A stretch of DNA of 64,000 nucleotides from Cerina litoralis (GTDB lineage: Bacteria; Bacteroidota; Bacteroidia; Flavobacteriales; Flavobacteriaceae): NCBI GenBank assembly GCA_022008415.1, contig JAIRBC010000021.1, positions 25,820 to 89,819 on the forward strand, in the 5' to 3' direction. Every line of letters begins with the position of its first letter. Position 1 is the stretch's first letter. Made by a program: the position numbers and the translations under genes. This document shows positions 18,425 through 27,974 of this stretch, in pieces. Under the pieces are notes generated by a model. That model saw nothing but the letters and a program-made list of their open reading frames with translations, did no database searches and was not told where the DNA came from.

Positions 18425-18964
18425 TTAAAAACTGATAGGAACCGTAACCCTAGTCGTTCCCCAGCCCAATACCATATTAACATCATCGCCTTTCCCGTCA
18501 TAGGCAATCGAAAACGCCTCCAATTTTGCCGAGCCCTTGCCCACTTTGGCCGTAGTCCGGATAACATCCGCCGCTTCGTCATAAGAATAGGCGCCCCATT
18601 GGTTGAGATTGCTGTTCAGTATAATAGTCCATTCGTTCGGTCCCGGTATCGTAAATAGGGAATAACTACCTGCCTTAATATCCTTATCGCCAAACTTGGC
18701 ATCCTTATAAAAGACTATTTCGTCCGCCTCATTGGCACCGGTACGCCAAACTTGGCCCATCGGAGCAAGTTCGGTAAGCGAACGGCCCTTCAACTGCGGT
18801 CTACTATAGGTAATGCGGACCAATGCTTCCTTTTTGCTATGTGCATCGGGATACAAGGCCTGATCCATTGGGCTTTTGTCCAAGCCACTAAATTTTTGAG
18901 CGGTCGCAGTGGACGAAAAAACCAAAGTCAAAAGTAAAATTCCAAGTTTCATCAAATTTTTCAT
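18425..18964 (-). CDS. DUF2911 domain secreted protein
   Basis: A 179-residue periplasmic protein with a signal peptide cut after ...STATAQ (about residue 23), followed by a DUF2911 domain covering the rest. Typical motifs are RITYSRPQLKGR, GQVWRTGANEA, AGSYSLFTIP and the conserved NQWGAYSY segment. The function of this Bacteroidota-enriched family is not known. It is transcribed alone, divergently from asnB. No terminator is evident on its 3' side. Confidence 0.9.
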   Translation of the reverse strand: MKNLMKLGILLLTLVFSSTATAQKFSGLDKSPMDQALYPDAHSKKEALVRITYSRPQLKGRSLTELAPMGQVWRTGANEADEIVFYKDAKFGDKDIKAGSYSLFTIPGPNEWTIILNSNLNQWGAYSYDEAADVIRTTAKVGKGSAKLEAFSIAYDGKGDDVNMVLGWGTTRVTVPISF

Positions 18965-19342
18965 ACGTTTAAATTTATTTCCGAGTGTAAAATATAAAAT
19001 TTCTCAAAACCAACCATCCCCGAAGCAGGGTAAACGGGGAACCTTCAGATCGAAACAAAGTAAATTTACGTCCGTTTAAAAGTGTTCCTTTTATTCCCTG
19101 AAGGGGTTTAAACAACTTCCTTTCAAAACTAATTAGTATTCCGCTTATTCTCTAATAAAAGTCGAAATATTTTACCAGGCTTACAGAAGACCCTCATTTT
19201 TAAAAATATTCTTCTTCTTAATTACATATTTATATTTATTTGTCAATTTATGTTGTATAAAGTAATCGTTTTATGGATTTATGTTTTATAATTAAAACTT
19301 AAGATTCATATTTGCATACTTATTAGAACTAAATTAAACGAT
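18965..19342. promoter_or_regulatory. AT-rich divergent promoter region of the DUF2911 gene and asnB
   Basis: A 378-base, strongly AT-rich stretch between divergent starts. Near the asnB side, CATATTTG at 19309-19316 differs from the TAnnTTTG -7 consensus by one base and lies 27 bases before the asnB start. No operator-like dyad stood out. Confidence 0.4.
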
Positions 19343-21013
19343 ATGTGTGGAATAGTTTGTGCCTTCGATGTTAAGGAAAGTACCGAGGTCCTTAGGCCTC
19401 AACTATTGGAAATGTCCAAAAAAGTACGGCATCGCGGTCCTGATTGGAGCGGTATCTATGCCGATGAAAAGGCTATTTTGGCCCATGAGAGGCTGGCTAT
19501 CGTGGATCCGGCATCCGGCAAACAGCCCTTGTTGAGCCCAGATGGAAAGCTAATATTGGCAGCCAATGGTGAAATATACAACCATAGGGCCTTGCGAAAA
19601 CAATTTGAAGGGAAATACAACTTTCGGACCGAATCCGATTGCGAGGTTATCCTAGCGCTATACCAAGAAAAGGGAACGTCCTTTTTGGATGAAATGAACG
19701 GGATTTTTGGTTTTGCTATTTACGATTCCGAAAAAGACGAATATTTTGTGGCCCGGGACCATATGGGAATCATTCCGCTGTATATGGGTTGGGACCAGAA
19801 CGGTACTTTTTATGTGGCTTCGGAACTGAAAGCCCTTGAAGGTATCTGTACCAAGATAGAACTATTTCCTCCGGGACATTATTTGCACAGCAATGACGGG
19901 GAACCCAAAAGGTGGTACACTAGGGATTGGATGGAGTACGATGCCGTTAAGGATAACGAAACCAGTATAAAGGCAGTAAAAGAGGCCTTGGAGGCGGCCG
20001 TACACCGTCAACTGATGTCCGATGTTCCTTATGGAGTATTGCTTTCGGGCGGATTGGATTCGTCCGTTACTTCGGCCATAGCTAAAAAATATGCACAACG
20101 AAGAATAGAATCCGACGATACCTCCGAGGCTTGGTGGCCCCAGTTGCACTCCTTTTCCGTTGGACTGGAGGGGTCCCCCGATTTGGCCGCGGCTCAAAAA
20201 GTAGCGGACCATATTGGGACGGTGCATCACGAAATAAAATTTACGATCCAAGAAGGATTAGACGCCATTAAAGATGTGATATACAACTTGGAAACGTACG
20301 ACATTACTACGATCCGTGCCTCTACACCCATGTACCTAATGGCCCGGGTAATTAAATCGATGGGAATAAAAATGGTACTATCCGGCGAAGGGGCCGATGA
20401 GCTTTTTGGAGGGTACCTATACTTTCACAAAGCGCCCAATGCGCAGGAATTTCATGATGAGACGGTTAGAAAATTAAGTAAATTGCATATGTACGACTGC
20501 CTACGGGCCAACAAGTCTTTGGCGGCATGGGGAATCGAGGGACGGGTCCCTTTCTTGGACAAGGAATTTATGGATGTGGCCATGCGTATTAACCCACAGG
20601 ACAAAATGATCAACGGCGAACGCATGGAAAAATGGGTAGTACGGAAGGCTTTCGAGGATATGTTGCCAGAAAGCGTAGCCTGGAGACAAAAGGAGCAATT
20701 TTCTGACGGGGTGGGCTACAGTTGGATAGATACCTTAAAGGAGTTGGTAAAGGCAGAGGTCACGGACGAGCAATTGAACAATGCCAAATATCGGTTTCCT
20801 TTGCAGACCCCGACCAGTAAGGAAGAGTTTTACTATCGTTCTATTTTTGAATCCCATTTTCCTTCTGATGCGGCCGCACTTTGTGTGCCACAAGAACCGT
20901 CAGTAGCCTGCAGCACCAAGATAGCGCTAGAATGGGACGAGGCATTTAAGAACATGAACGACCCTTCCGGTAGGGCCGTATCCATGGTGCATGCCGATGC
21001 CTACGTAAAATAG
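19343..21013 (+). CDS. asnB: Asparagine synthetase B (glutamine-hydrolysing)
   Basis: A 556-residue cytoplasmic enzyme that makes asparagine from aspartate, glutamine and ATP. The N-terminal glutaminase domain begins MCGIV, with Cys2 as the nucleophile, and carries the RHRGPD and AANGEIYNH motifs. The synthetase domain has the pyrophosphate loop LLSGGLDSS near 235 and SGEGADELFGGY. The length is close to that of E. coli AsnB. It is a single-gene unit with a strong intrinsic terminator 70 bases after its stop. Confidence 0.97.
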   Translation: MCGIVCAFDVKESTEVLRPQLLEMSKKVRHRGPDWSGIYADEKAILAHERLAIVDPASGKQPLLSPDGKLILAANGEIYNHRALRKQFEGKYNFRTESDCEVILALYQEKGTSFLDEMNGIFGFAIYDSEKDEYFVARDHMGIIPLYMGWDQNGTFYVASELKALEGICTKIELFPPGHYLHSNDGEPKRWYTRDWMEYDAVKDNETSIKAVKEALEAAVHRQLMSDVPYGVLLSGGLDSSVTSAIAKKYAQRRIESDDTSEAWWPQLHSFSVGLEGSPDLAAAQKVADHIGTVHHEIKFTIQEGLDAIKDVIYNLETYDITTIRASTPMYLMARVIKSMGIKMVLSGEGADELFGGYLYFHKAPNAQEFHDETVRKLSKLHMYDCLRANKSLAAWGIEGRVPFLDKEFMDVAMRINPQDKMINGERMEKWVVRKAFEDMLPESVAWRQKEQFSDGVGYSWIDTLKELVKAEVTDEQLNNAKYRFPLQTPTSKEEFYYRSIFESHFPSDAAALCVPQEPSVACSTKIALEWDEAFKNMNDPSGRAVSMVHADAYVK

Positions 21014-21082
21014 CTGCGACGATCCCTATCCCTTCAACGTCCCGAACATGCGAGATACAGGGAGAGTTATCGGAATGGACCT

Positions 21083-21114
21083 AAAGCCCTGACGAAATAC
21101 TGTCAGGGCTTTTT
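21083..21114 (+). terminator. Strong intrinsic terminator after asnB
   Basis: A perfect 11-base stem (AAAGCCCTGAC with GTCAGGGCTTT), an 8-base loop and a T-run form a classical rho-independent terminator 70 bases past the asnB stop codon. It separates asnB from pyrR. Confidence 0.93.
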
Positions 21115-21174
21115 CCATTTAAATGGGCCCCATATCATATTTTCTATTGGGTCCATTTTTTCGGTAGAATTCCC

Positions 21175-21182
21175 TACTTTTG
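21175..21182 (+). promoter_or_regulatory. Probable -7 box of the pyrR-pyrB unit
   Basis: TACTTTTG fits TAnnTTTG exactly and lies 28 bases before the pyrR ATG at 21211, right after the asnB terminator. The -33 region is a T-run instead of a clear TTTG. Confidence 0.5.
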
Positions 21183-21210
21183 TCAAACGAACGCATTGAC
21201 TGCCGAGAAT

Positions 21211-21750
21211 ATGAGTCAAAAAGTATTGCTTTCCTCCAAAGAGATCCATATTATCCTCCACCGTTTGGCCTGTCAGCTTTTGGAAAACCACCTCGATTTT
21301 AAGAATACAGTACTCATTGGCATACAGCCCAGAGGAATTTTTGTAGCCCAAAGACTCGCCAAGATCCTCAAAGAGGAATACGGAGTAAAACACATACACC
21401 TCGGATTTTTGGATATTACCTTTTATAGGGATGATTTCCGACGGGGCGAAAAAACCCTGGAGGCCAATAAGACAAAAATCGATTTTTTGATAGAGGACAA
21501 AAAAGTGGTCTTTATAGATGATGTATTATACACCGGCCGTAGTATCCGGGCTGCCCTTACCGCCATACAATCCTTTGGAAGACCCATGGAAATAGAACTG
21601 CTGACCCTGATCGATCGACGGTTTAGTAGACATTTGCCCATTCAGCCCAATTATAGGGGGAGACAGGTAGATGCGATCAACGAGGAAAAGGTTAAGGTGA
21701 TGTGGGAGGAGAACGATGGAGAGGATGTTGTTTATCTGGTAGGGAGGTAG
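21211..21750 (+). CDS. pyrR: PyrR-type phosphoribosyltransferase
   Basis: A 179-residue type I phosphoribosyltransferase of the PyrR group, which in Firmicutes binds pyr mRNA and also has uracil phosphoribosyltransferase activity. The PRPP-binding motif VVFIDDVLYTGRS is at 99-111, and the PRGIFVA loop and the FYRDDF segment are typical. The ATG at 21211 was chosen over an upstream TTG. It is followed 128 bases later by pyrB, supporting a role in pyrimidine synthesis. No PyrR-style antiterminator or terminator pair is visible between pyrR and pyrB, so RNA-based attenuation at this site is not supported. Confidence 0.9.
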   Translation: MSQKVLLSSKEIHIILHRLACQLLENHLDFKNTVLIGIQPRGIFVAQRLAKILKEEYGVKHIHLGFLDITFYRDDFRRGEKTLEANKTKIDFLIEDKKVVFIDDVLYTGRSIRAALTAIQSFGRPMEIELLTLIDRRFSRHLPIQPNYRGRQVDAINEEKVKVMWEENDGEDVVYLVGR

Positions 21751-21878
21751 GTTTGGTTCAAGGTTCAATGTTGAAAATCAAAACCTGAATCTAGAAACAA
21801 AAATGAGATTCAGAAAGCTCGGTTAGAAAACAATAGCAATTAACTTAATTACATAGTAACTCAATAACTCAAAAATCA

Positions 21879-22805
21879 ATGAGCGAATTAAGTGTAAGGC
21901 ACTTGTTGGGAATAAAATATCTGAACGAAGCGGATATCCAGCTCATTTTTGAGACCGCGGATCATTTTAAGGAGGTCATTAACCGCTCCATTAAAAAGGT
22001 ACCTTCGCTACGGGACATAACCATTGCCAATGTTTTTTTTGAAAACAGTACGCGTACAAAACTGTCCTTCGAACTTGCAGAAAAGCGGCTTTCCGCAGAT
22101 GTCATCAATTTTTCCGCAGCACAATCCTCGGTAAAAAAAGGAGAAACGCTTATCGATACGGTAAATAATATTCTATCTATGAAGGTCGATATGGTGGTGA
22201 TGCGCCATCCCAATCCCGGAGCCGGAATATTTCTGTCCAAAAACGTCAAAGCCTCCATTGTCAATGCGGGTGATGGCGCACACGAACATCCTACGCAAGC
22301 CCTGTTAGATTCCTTTTCCATCCGCGAAAAACTGGGTGATGTGGCAGGAAAAAAGGTGGTGATCGTGGGAGATATACTCCACTCCCGGGTGGCGTTATCC
22401 AATATTTTTGCCTTGAAGTTACAGGGGGCAACCGTAAAGGTCTGCGGACCAAAAACGCTAATCCCGAAACATATTGAATCCCTTGGGGTACAGGTAGAGA
22501 CCAATTTAAGGCGTGCCTTGAATTGGTGCGACGTGGCCAACATGTTGCGAATCCAGAATGAACGGATGGATCTCAGTTATTTTCCTACGACCAGGGAATA
22601 CACCCAACAATTTGGGGTCAATAAAGCCCTATTGGACAGTCTTGACAAAGAAATTACGATCATGCACCCCGGACCCATTAACCGGGGAGTTGAAATAACC
22701 AGCGATGTAGCCGACTCCAAACAATCCATAATCCTGAACCAAGTAGAAAATGGGGTGGCAATTCGCATGGCGGTTATATATTTATTGGCCTCAAAAATTA
22801 AATAG
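21879..22805 (+). CDS. pyrB: Aspartate carbamoyltransferase, catalytic subunit
   Basis: A 308-residue enzyme that joins carbamoyl phosphate and aspartate, the committed step of pyrimidine synthesis. Family motifs are complete: ENSTRTKLSFE at 55-65 (phosphate binding), a Lys loop (SSVKKGET), MRHPNPG, DGAHEHPTQALLD and MHPGPINRGVE. The length is normal for the catalytic chain. No pyrI regulatory subunit is adjacent, which fits non-enteric types. It follows pyrR on the same strand. Confidence 0.97.
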   Translation: MSELSVRHLLGIKYLNEADIQLIFETADHFKEVINRSIKKVPSLRDITIANVFFENSTRTKLSFELAEKRLSADVINFSAAQSSVKKGETLIDTVNNILSMKVDMVVMRHPNPGAGIFLSKNVKASIVNAGDGAHEHPTQALLDSFSIREKLGDVAGKKVVIVGDILHSRVALSNIFALKLQGATVKVCGPKTLIPKHIESLGVQVETNLRRALNWCDVANMLRIQNERMDLSYFPTTREYTQQFGVNKALLDSLDKEITIMHPGPINRGVEITSDVADSKQSIILNQVENGVAIRMAVIYLLASKIK

Positions 22806-22922
22806 CAGACTTGTTTTAGAATCGGTCATCTACAAGACTTATGCCCGTCATTTTCAAAACTTTGCAAGTTCTGTTTCCAAACCGATCATCGGGCCGAAAA
22901 GACGAACCTTTAATACAGCCAT

Positions 22923-23255
22923 ATGATATTTGAAAAGCAAGACAACACCACCATCGTGTATCAAGAAGATATTTCGCTGGGAAAATTTCTTGAAAACCTT
23001 GAAGGTGCCTATCCCAAAATAAAAAGCGATCATATCATTGTCAATCTTTTTTCTTTCTCAAAACTCACCGCCAATGATTTGTTGGAATTCCTAAAATTGT
23101 CCAATTCCCACAGGAAGGCCAAAAAATCATTTGTCGTAGTGACAGACAAGGTCACCTATGACGAGGCCCCGGATGAGATTTGTGTGGTCCCCACCCTACA
23201 AGAAGCCAAGGACGTTATAGAAATGGAAGAAATTGAACGGGATTTGGAGTTATGA
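22923..23255 (+). CDS. Small protein translationally coupled to ribonuclease Z
   Basis: A 110-residue cytoplasmic protein with alternating strands and helices (HIIVNLFSFSKL, LLEFLKLSNSHRKAKKSFVVVTD, VVPTLQEAKDVIEMEEIERDLEL) that recalls a small STAS-like fold. It has no signal peptide and no catalytic motif. Its stop codon overlaps the start of rnz (ATGATG containing TGA), so the two are translated together and may interact. This gene pair is often seen in flavobacteria, and the small protein is sometimes labelled ribonuclease Z by context only. The function is unproven. Confidence 0.8.
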   Translation: MIFEKQDNTTIVYQEDISLGKFLENLEGAYPKIKSDHIIVNLFSFSKLTANDLLEFLKLSNSHRKAKKSFVVVTDKVTYDEAPDEICVVPTLQEAKDVIEMEEIERDLEL

Positions 23256-24169
23256 TGGAACTCCACATTCTCGGTTGTTATGCAGCTACTCCGCGAACGA
23301 TAAGCAACCCAAGTGGCCAGGTGTTGGAGATGAAAAATCATCTGTTCCTTATCGATTGTGGGGAAGGCACCCAAGTACAATTGCGCAAAAACAAGATACG
23401 ATTTTCCAGAATAAGGCATGTCTTTATTTCCCACCTCCACGGGGACCATTTTTTTGGGCTTCCCGGACTCGTCTCCACCTTCCGGTTGCTGGGCCGGGAT
23501 TTAGAACTCCACATTTACGGACCTAAAGGAATTAAGGAAGCCATTACCCTTTTGCTGAAATTGGGCGATTCATGGACCAATTATCCATTGGTTTTCCACG
23601 AGCTGGAATCTAAGGAACCAGAACTTATTTTTGAGGATGATCAATTGACCGTTGAGACCATTCCTTTGAACCATAGGATATATACCAACGGATTTTTGTT
23701 CCGTGAAAAATTAGGAGAGCGAAAACTGAACATAAAAACGGCAACCGAGTATGGAATTGATAAGTGCTATTACCAAAAAATAAAAAGCGGGCACGATATT
23801 GTGATGGGCGATGGCACTGTAATTCCCAACCAAAAACTCACTTTTGATCCCCCAAAGCCAAAAAGTTACGCGTATTGTAGTGATACGGCTTTCCTTCCTT
23901 CCATAGTGCAACAAATAAAAAACGTAGACGTATTGTACCACGAATCTACCTTTTTGGAATCAGAAGCGCATCTGGTCAAAAAAACCAAACATAGCACCGC
24001 TAAGGAGGCAGCTACAGTAGCAAAGGATGCCGATGTCGGAACTTTGGTGCTGGGCCACTATTCTACCCGATACAAGTCTATCCAACCCTTTAAGGACGAG
24101 GCTCTGGAAATATTTCCCAACGTAGAACTGGCCGATGACGGCAAAGTATTTCGGTTTTGGCAGAACTAA
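23252..24169 (+). CDS. rnz: Ribonuclease Z
   Basis: A 305-residue metallo-beta-lactamase-fold endonuclease that removes 3' trailers from tRNA precursors. The zinc motif SHLHGDH lies at 60-66, after the LIDCGEGTQ strand. Later ligands include the His in LNHRIY, the Asp in YCSDTAF and the His in LGHYSTRY. The length is that of the short (bacterial) RNase Z form. It overlaps the small upstream gene by 4 bases; the second ATG (23255) is an equally possible start. Confidence 0.95.
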   Translation: MMELHILGCYAATPRTISNPSGQVLEMKNHLFLIDCGEGTQVQLRKNKIRFSRIRHVFISHLHGDHFFGLPGLVSTFRLLGRDLELHIYGPKGIKEAITLLLKLGDSWTNYPLVFHELESKEPELIFEDDQLTVETIPLNHRIYTNGFLFREKLGERKLNIKTATEYGIDKCYYQKIKSGHDIVMGDGTVIPNQKLTFDPPKPKSYAYCSDTAFLPSIVQQIKNVDVLYHESTFLESEAHLVKKTKHSTAKEAATVAKDADVGTLVLGHYSTRYKSIQPFKDEALEIFPNVELADDGKVFRFWQN

Positions 24170-24258
24170 TTCCTTTATTCCCTATAAAAACATAAAAGTC
24201 CTTTCGTGTTTTCCTTTCTTTTGTGCAACTTTGTTACGCTAGATATTATGGAATAGAA

Positions 24259-24906
24259 ATGCAGAAAGACCTAGGAAATTACCGAAAAACATACGAAAAA
24301 AGTGCCTTGTCGGAAGAATCCATTTCGGATAATCCTATGGAACTTTTCCAAAAATGGTTTTATGAGGTAGAAGCGACAGAAGGGGTGGACGAACCCAATG
24401 CTATGACCGTTTCTACAAAGGGACTGGATGGCTATCCCAAAAGCAGGATAGTGCTTCTAAAAAAGTATACAGGGGAGGGGTTTATTTTTTACACCAATTA
24501 CGAAAGCGAGAAGGGCAAGGCAATAACGAACGACCCTAAAGTAGGTCTTTCCTTCTTTTGGCCGAACATGGAACGGCAAGTAATCGTAAAAGGAAACGCC
24601 GAAAGGATTGCCGCCAATTTATCCGACGGCTATTTTGAATCCCGTCCGGAAGGCAGTAAGCTGGGAGCTATCGTATCCCATCAAAGTACAGTGATACCGT
24701 CCCGTGAGGTCCTGGAAGAAAAATTGAAACAGTTGGAAAGGGAATACCAAGGCAAGGAAATCCCGAGACCCGATTACTGGGGCGGGATTTTGGTGAGACC
24801 GGTGTCTATCGAGTTCTGGCAGGGTAGGCCCAATCGCCTGCACGATAGAATTAGATATACTTTACAGAAAAACTACGATTGGGAAATGGAACGGTTGGCA
24901 CCTTGA
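24259..24906 (+). CDS. pdxH: Pyridoxamine/pyridoxine 5'-phosphate oxidase
   Basis: A 215-residue FMN enzyme that makes pyridoxal 5'-phosphate from the pyridoxine or pyridoxamine phosphates. The signature is clear: MTVSTKGLDGYPKSRIVLLK for FMN, the YTNYESEKGK segment, SRPEGSKLGAIVSHQS, and the C-terminal WQGRPNRLHDRIRY and ERLAP. I place the start at the ATG at 24259, which gives a normal N-terminus; the frame is open from 24223. It lies 89 bases downstream of rnz. Confidence 0.95.
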   Translation: MQKDLGNYRKTYEKSALSEESISDNPMELFQKWFYEVEATEGVDEPNAMTVSTKGLDGYPKSRIVLLKKYTGEGFIFYTNYESEKGKAITNDPKVGLSFFWPNMERQVIVKGNAERIAANLSDGYFESRPEGSKLGAIVSHQSTVIPSREVLEEKLKQLEREYQGKEIPRPDYWGGILVRPVSIEFWQGRPNRLHDRIRYTLQKNYDWEMERLAP

Positions 24907-25068
24907 TCGGTATTCAGTTACCAGTACCCGGTATTCGATGGTCTGTGTTAAGTGTTCAGTAAGCAACCCATCAAATGTTCAAAGTTCAATGTTTAAATTG
25001 TCAGCATACTATTACTTGTTAACTTTTACCGATCAAATGAATAACCCAATAACCCAGTTACCCAATAA

Positions 25069-25554
25069 ATGAAAACACTCATCCTAATGCGCCATGGCAA
25101 GTCTTCATGGGACTACGAGGTTAACGATCGGGACCGACCTTTGCAAGAGCGGGGAATAAACGATGCCCTTTTAGTGGCGTCCCGGTTTGTCTTTGAAAGG
25201 GGTTCCATAGATGCCGTTTTTTCTAGTCCTGCCATCCGGGCATTGCACACTTGTACCATTTTTCTGCGACATCTAGGATTCCCGATAGAACGTTTAAAGC
25301 TATCGGAAGAATTGTATGATTTTTCTGGCGGCAACGTCCATCAATTTATTAAAAGGTTGGACGATTCCATGGAAACGGTCATGATTTTTGGCCACAACAA
25401 TGCCTTTACCTATATTGCCAATTCCCTTGGAAATAATTCCATCGACAATGTCCCCACGGCCGGATTGGTGCAAATTAGTTTTAGCATCAATAATTGGAGT
25501 GCCATTACCCAAGGAACAACGGAAAATATTCTTTTCCCAAAGCACCTCAAGTAG
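25069..25554 (+). CDS. sixA: SixA-like histidine phosphatase
   Basis: A 161-residue phosphoglycerate-mutase-fold phosphatase. The catalytic LMRHGKSSW is at the N-terminus (His9), followed by RPLQERG, SSPAIRALHT (second Arg) and FGHNNAFT with the second catalytic His. It is related to E. coli SixA, which removes phosphate from phosphohistidine proteins. ppk1 follows 162 bases later on the same strand. That pairing is common in Bacteroidota and suggests linked phosphate metabolism, though the true substrate is not known. Confidence 0.85.
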   Translation: MKTLILMRHGKSSWDYEVNDRDRPLQERGINDALLVASRFVFERGSIDAVFSSPAIRALHTCTIFLRHLGFPIERLKLSEELYDFSGGNVHQFIKRLDDSMETVMIFGHNNAFTYIANSLGNNSIDNVPTAGLVQISFSINNWSAITQGTTENILFPKHLK

Positions 25555-25716
25555 CGAACCCAAGTAAACTTTTTAAATTGACCAAAAAATCGATTTTTTC
25601 ACCCACACTTCGTCTTTTTCCCTTCCGGAACAACGTTGTGCAACTTAAAAAATCCTTCCATTTAGCAAAAAATATCCAATTTTCGTTTCGATCCAAATAG
25701 ATTAAATTAGTTTAAA

Positions 25717-27807
25717 ATGATTAAATCCAAATATCAATATATAAACCGGGAAATCAGCTGGTTACAATTTAACGATCGTGTTCTTCAAGAAAGCGCCGAT
25801 AAAAATGTCCCTTTGATCGAAAGATTGCGGTTTTTGGGGATTTTCTCCAATAATCTGGATGAGTTTTTTAAGGTTCGATATGCCACGGTAAAGCGCATTT
25901 TCGATGCCGGAAAGTCGGGCAAAAGCGTCCTAGGGGGTGAAAAGGCCAAGGATTTACTCGAAGAAATTACCGAGATTGTAATTAAACAACAAAGTGAGAG
26001 TCTGGAAATCCTGAGTGCAATTGAGATGGAGCTCGAGACCAAGAATATCTTCATTATCAACGAGACCGAAATCACCGCGAAGCAAGCAGAATTTATAAAT
26101 GCTTATTTTATACAAAAGGTGAGTCCGATGTTGATGACCATTATCCTCAACGACCTGATGGAGTTCCCTATGCTAAAAGATACTGCGGCCTATCTAGCGA
26201 TTAAAATGGTGCTCGGTCAGGATAAGGACGGAATATTCGCGCCCCGGAAAAACAGGTTGCGCTATGCCCTGATAGAAATTCCAAAGGACATAGATAGATT
26301 CGTGGTTTTACCCAAGGAGGGCGACAAGGACTTTATCATTATTTTGGACGATTTGATCCGTTTCTGTTTGGGCAAGATTTTTACAATGTTCGAGTACGAT
26401 TCCATTTCGGCCCATATGATCAAGATTACTAGGGATGCAGAATTGGATATAGACAACGATTTGAGCAAGAGTTTTATAGAAAAAATATCATCGAGCGTAG
26501 AGCACCGAAAGATTGGCGACCCCGTGCGGTTTGTATATGACCAGTCTATTGAAAATGATACGTTGACCTTTTTAAAGGAAAAAATGGCCATTCAGGATGC
26601 AGACAGTGTTATTCCTGGCGGTCGCTATCACAACCGACGGGACTATATGAGTTTCCCCAGCCTGGGCCGCAACGATTTGATGTACGAAAAAATTAAGCCG
26701 CTTCCGGTCAAGGGATTTACCTTGGAGGGCAGTTTGTTCGAACGTATTGCGAACAAGGATTACCTACAGTATACCCCTTACCAAACCTTTGCCTATATCA
26801 TAAAATTTTTAAGGGAGGCCGCCTTGGATCCCAAGGTGAGAAATATCAAGATTACCGTGTACCGACTGGCCGACAACTCCCAGGTTGCGGCATCATTGAT
26901 CAATGCCGTCAAGAACGGCAAACAAGTGACCGTTCAGATAGAGCTACAGGCCAGATTTGACGAACAGGCCAATATTGAGTACGCCGAACAATTGCAGTCC
27001 GAAGGGGTAAAATTAATTTTTGGTGTACCCGGATTGAAGGTGCACAGTAAAATCTGTGTTATCGAGCGGGAAGAAAACAACACGATCAAGCGGTACGGTT
27101 TTATCAGTACGGGAAATTTTAACGAAGATACAGCGCGAATCTATACCGATTATACATTATTCACCGCCCATGATGCAATTTTGAAGGAATTGGCCAAGGT
27201 CTTCGACTTTTTCGAGACTACCTATAAAATAAACAAGTACAAACATTTGATCGTGGCGCCCCACTATACCCAATCCGTGTTTAAAGCGCTAATCGACAAA
27301 GAAATAGCCAATGCCAAGGCTGGTAAAGAAGCTCACATCAAAATTAAGATGAACAGCTTTACCTCTTATAAGATGGTAGATAAACTCTACGAGGCCAGTA
27401 ATGCAGGGGTAAAGATCCAGCTGATTATCCGGGGAATCTGTTGCTTGGTACCCGGTATCCCGGGGATGAGCGAGAATATCGAAGCCATCAGTGTGGTGGA
27501 TAAATTTTTGGAACATCCAAGGGTATTTATCTTTTGCAACAATGGTGAACCCAAGGTATACATCTCCTCTGCCGATTGGATGACGAGAAATTTGGACTAC
27601 AGGGTAGAAGTGGGATGCCCCATTTATGACGAGGACATTAAACAGGAATTGTTGGATACTTTCGAAATTTCATGGTCCGATAATGTAAAGGCACGTGTCT
27701 TTTCAGCACTACAGGACAACGCCTATAAACGGGATGACAATCCCAGGATACGATCCCAGTTTGCCACCTACGACTACTACGTAAAAAAATTGGAAGAAAC
27801 GTCTTAA
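25717..27807 (+). CDS. ppk1: Polyphosphate kinase 1
   Basis: A 696-residue enzyme that reversibly transfers the terminal phosphate of ATP to polyphosphate. The N-terminal helical domain has YINREISWLQFN and NNLDEFFKVR. The two phospholipase-D-like domains carry the catalytic His at 443 (LKVHSKICVIE), STGNFNEDTARIYTD, and a second HKD-like region including RGICCLVPG and SSADWMTRNLDYRVE. The length is normal. It may feed the polyphosphate glucokinase encoded at 5.6 kb. The gene stands behind a sixA-like gene. Confidence 0.96.
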   Translation: MIKSKYQYINREISWLQFNDRVLQESADKNVPLIERLRFLGIFSNNLDEFFKVRYATVKRIFDAGKSGKSVLGGEKAKDLLEEITEIVIKQQSESLEILSAIEMELETKNIFIINETEITAKQAEFINAYFIQKVSPMLMTIILNDLMEFPMLKDTAAYLAIKMVLGQDKDGIFAPRKNRLRYALIEIPKDIDRFVVLPKEGDKDFIIILDDLIRFCLGKIFTMFEYDSISAHMIKITRDAELDIDNDLSKSFIEKISSSVEHRKIGDPVRFVYDQSIENDTLTFLKEKMAIQDADSVIPGGRYHNRRDYMSFPSLGRNDLMYEKIKPLPVKGFTLEGSLFERIANKDYLQYTPYQTFAYIIKFLREAALDPKVRNIKITVYRLADNSQVAASLINAVKNGKQVTVQIELQARFDEQANIEYAEQLQSEGVKLIFGVPGLKVHSKICVIEREENNTIKRYGFISTGNFNEDTARIYTDYTLFTAHDAILKELAKVFDFFETTYKINKYKHLIVAPHYTQSVFKALIDKEIANAKAGKEAHIKIKMNSFTSYKMVDKLYEASNAGVKIQLIIRGICCLVPGIPGMSENIEAISVVDKFLEHPRVFIFCNNGEPKVYISSADWMTRNLDYRVEVGCPIYDEDIKQELLDTFEISWSDNVKARVFSALQDNAYKRDDNPRIRSQFATYDYYVKKLEETS

Positions 27808-27974
27808 AAAATTGACAGTCGGCATCCCCATAGGTGTCTGGAGCAGTTTTTAGTTGGCAGTTGCAGTTTGCAGTTTTCTAGGGAACCGTTTATAAGTTAA
27901 AAGCCTATGGATTTTTAAAATAATCCCTAGTATTTACATTTGCCTTTAACCTATTACCCTTCACCATTAAACCA

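Noticed and set aside
21751..21878. PyrR-type attenuator between pyrR and pyrB
   Set aside because: No terminator/antiterminator hairpins or anti-antiterminator consensus were visible in the 128 bases.
27931..27950. TACATTTG box between ppk1 and miaE
   Set aside because: It lies between convergent genes with no start codon downstream on that strand, so it is likely a chance match.
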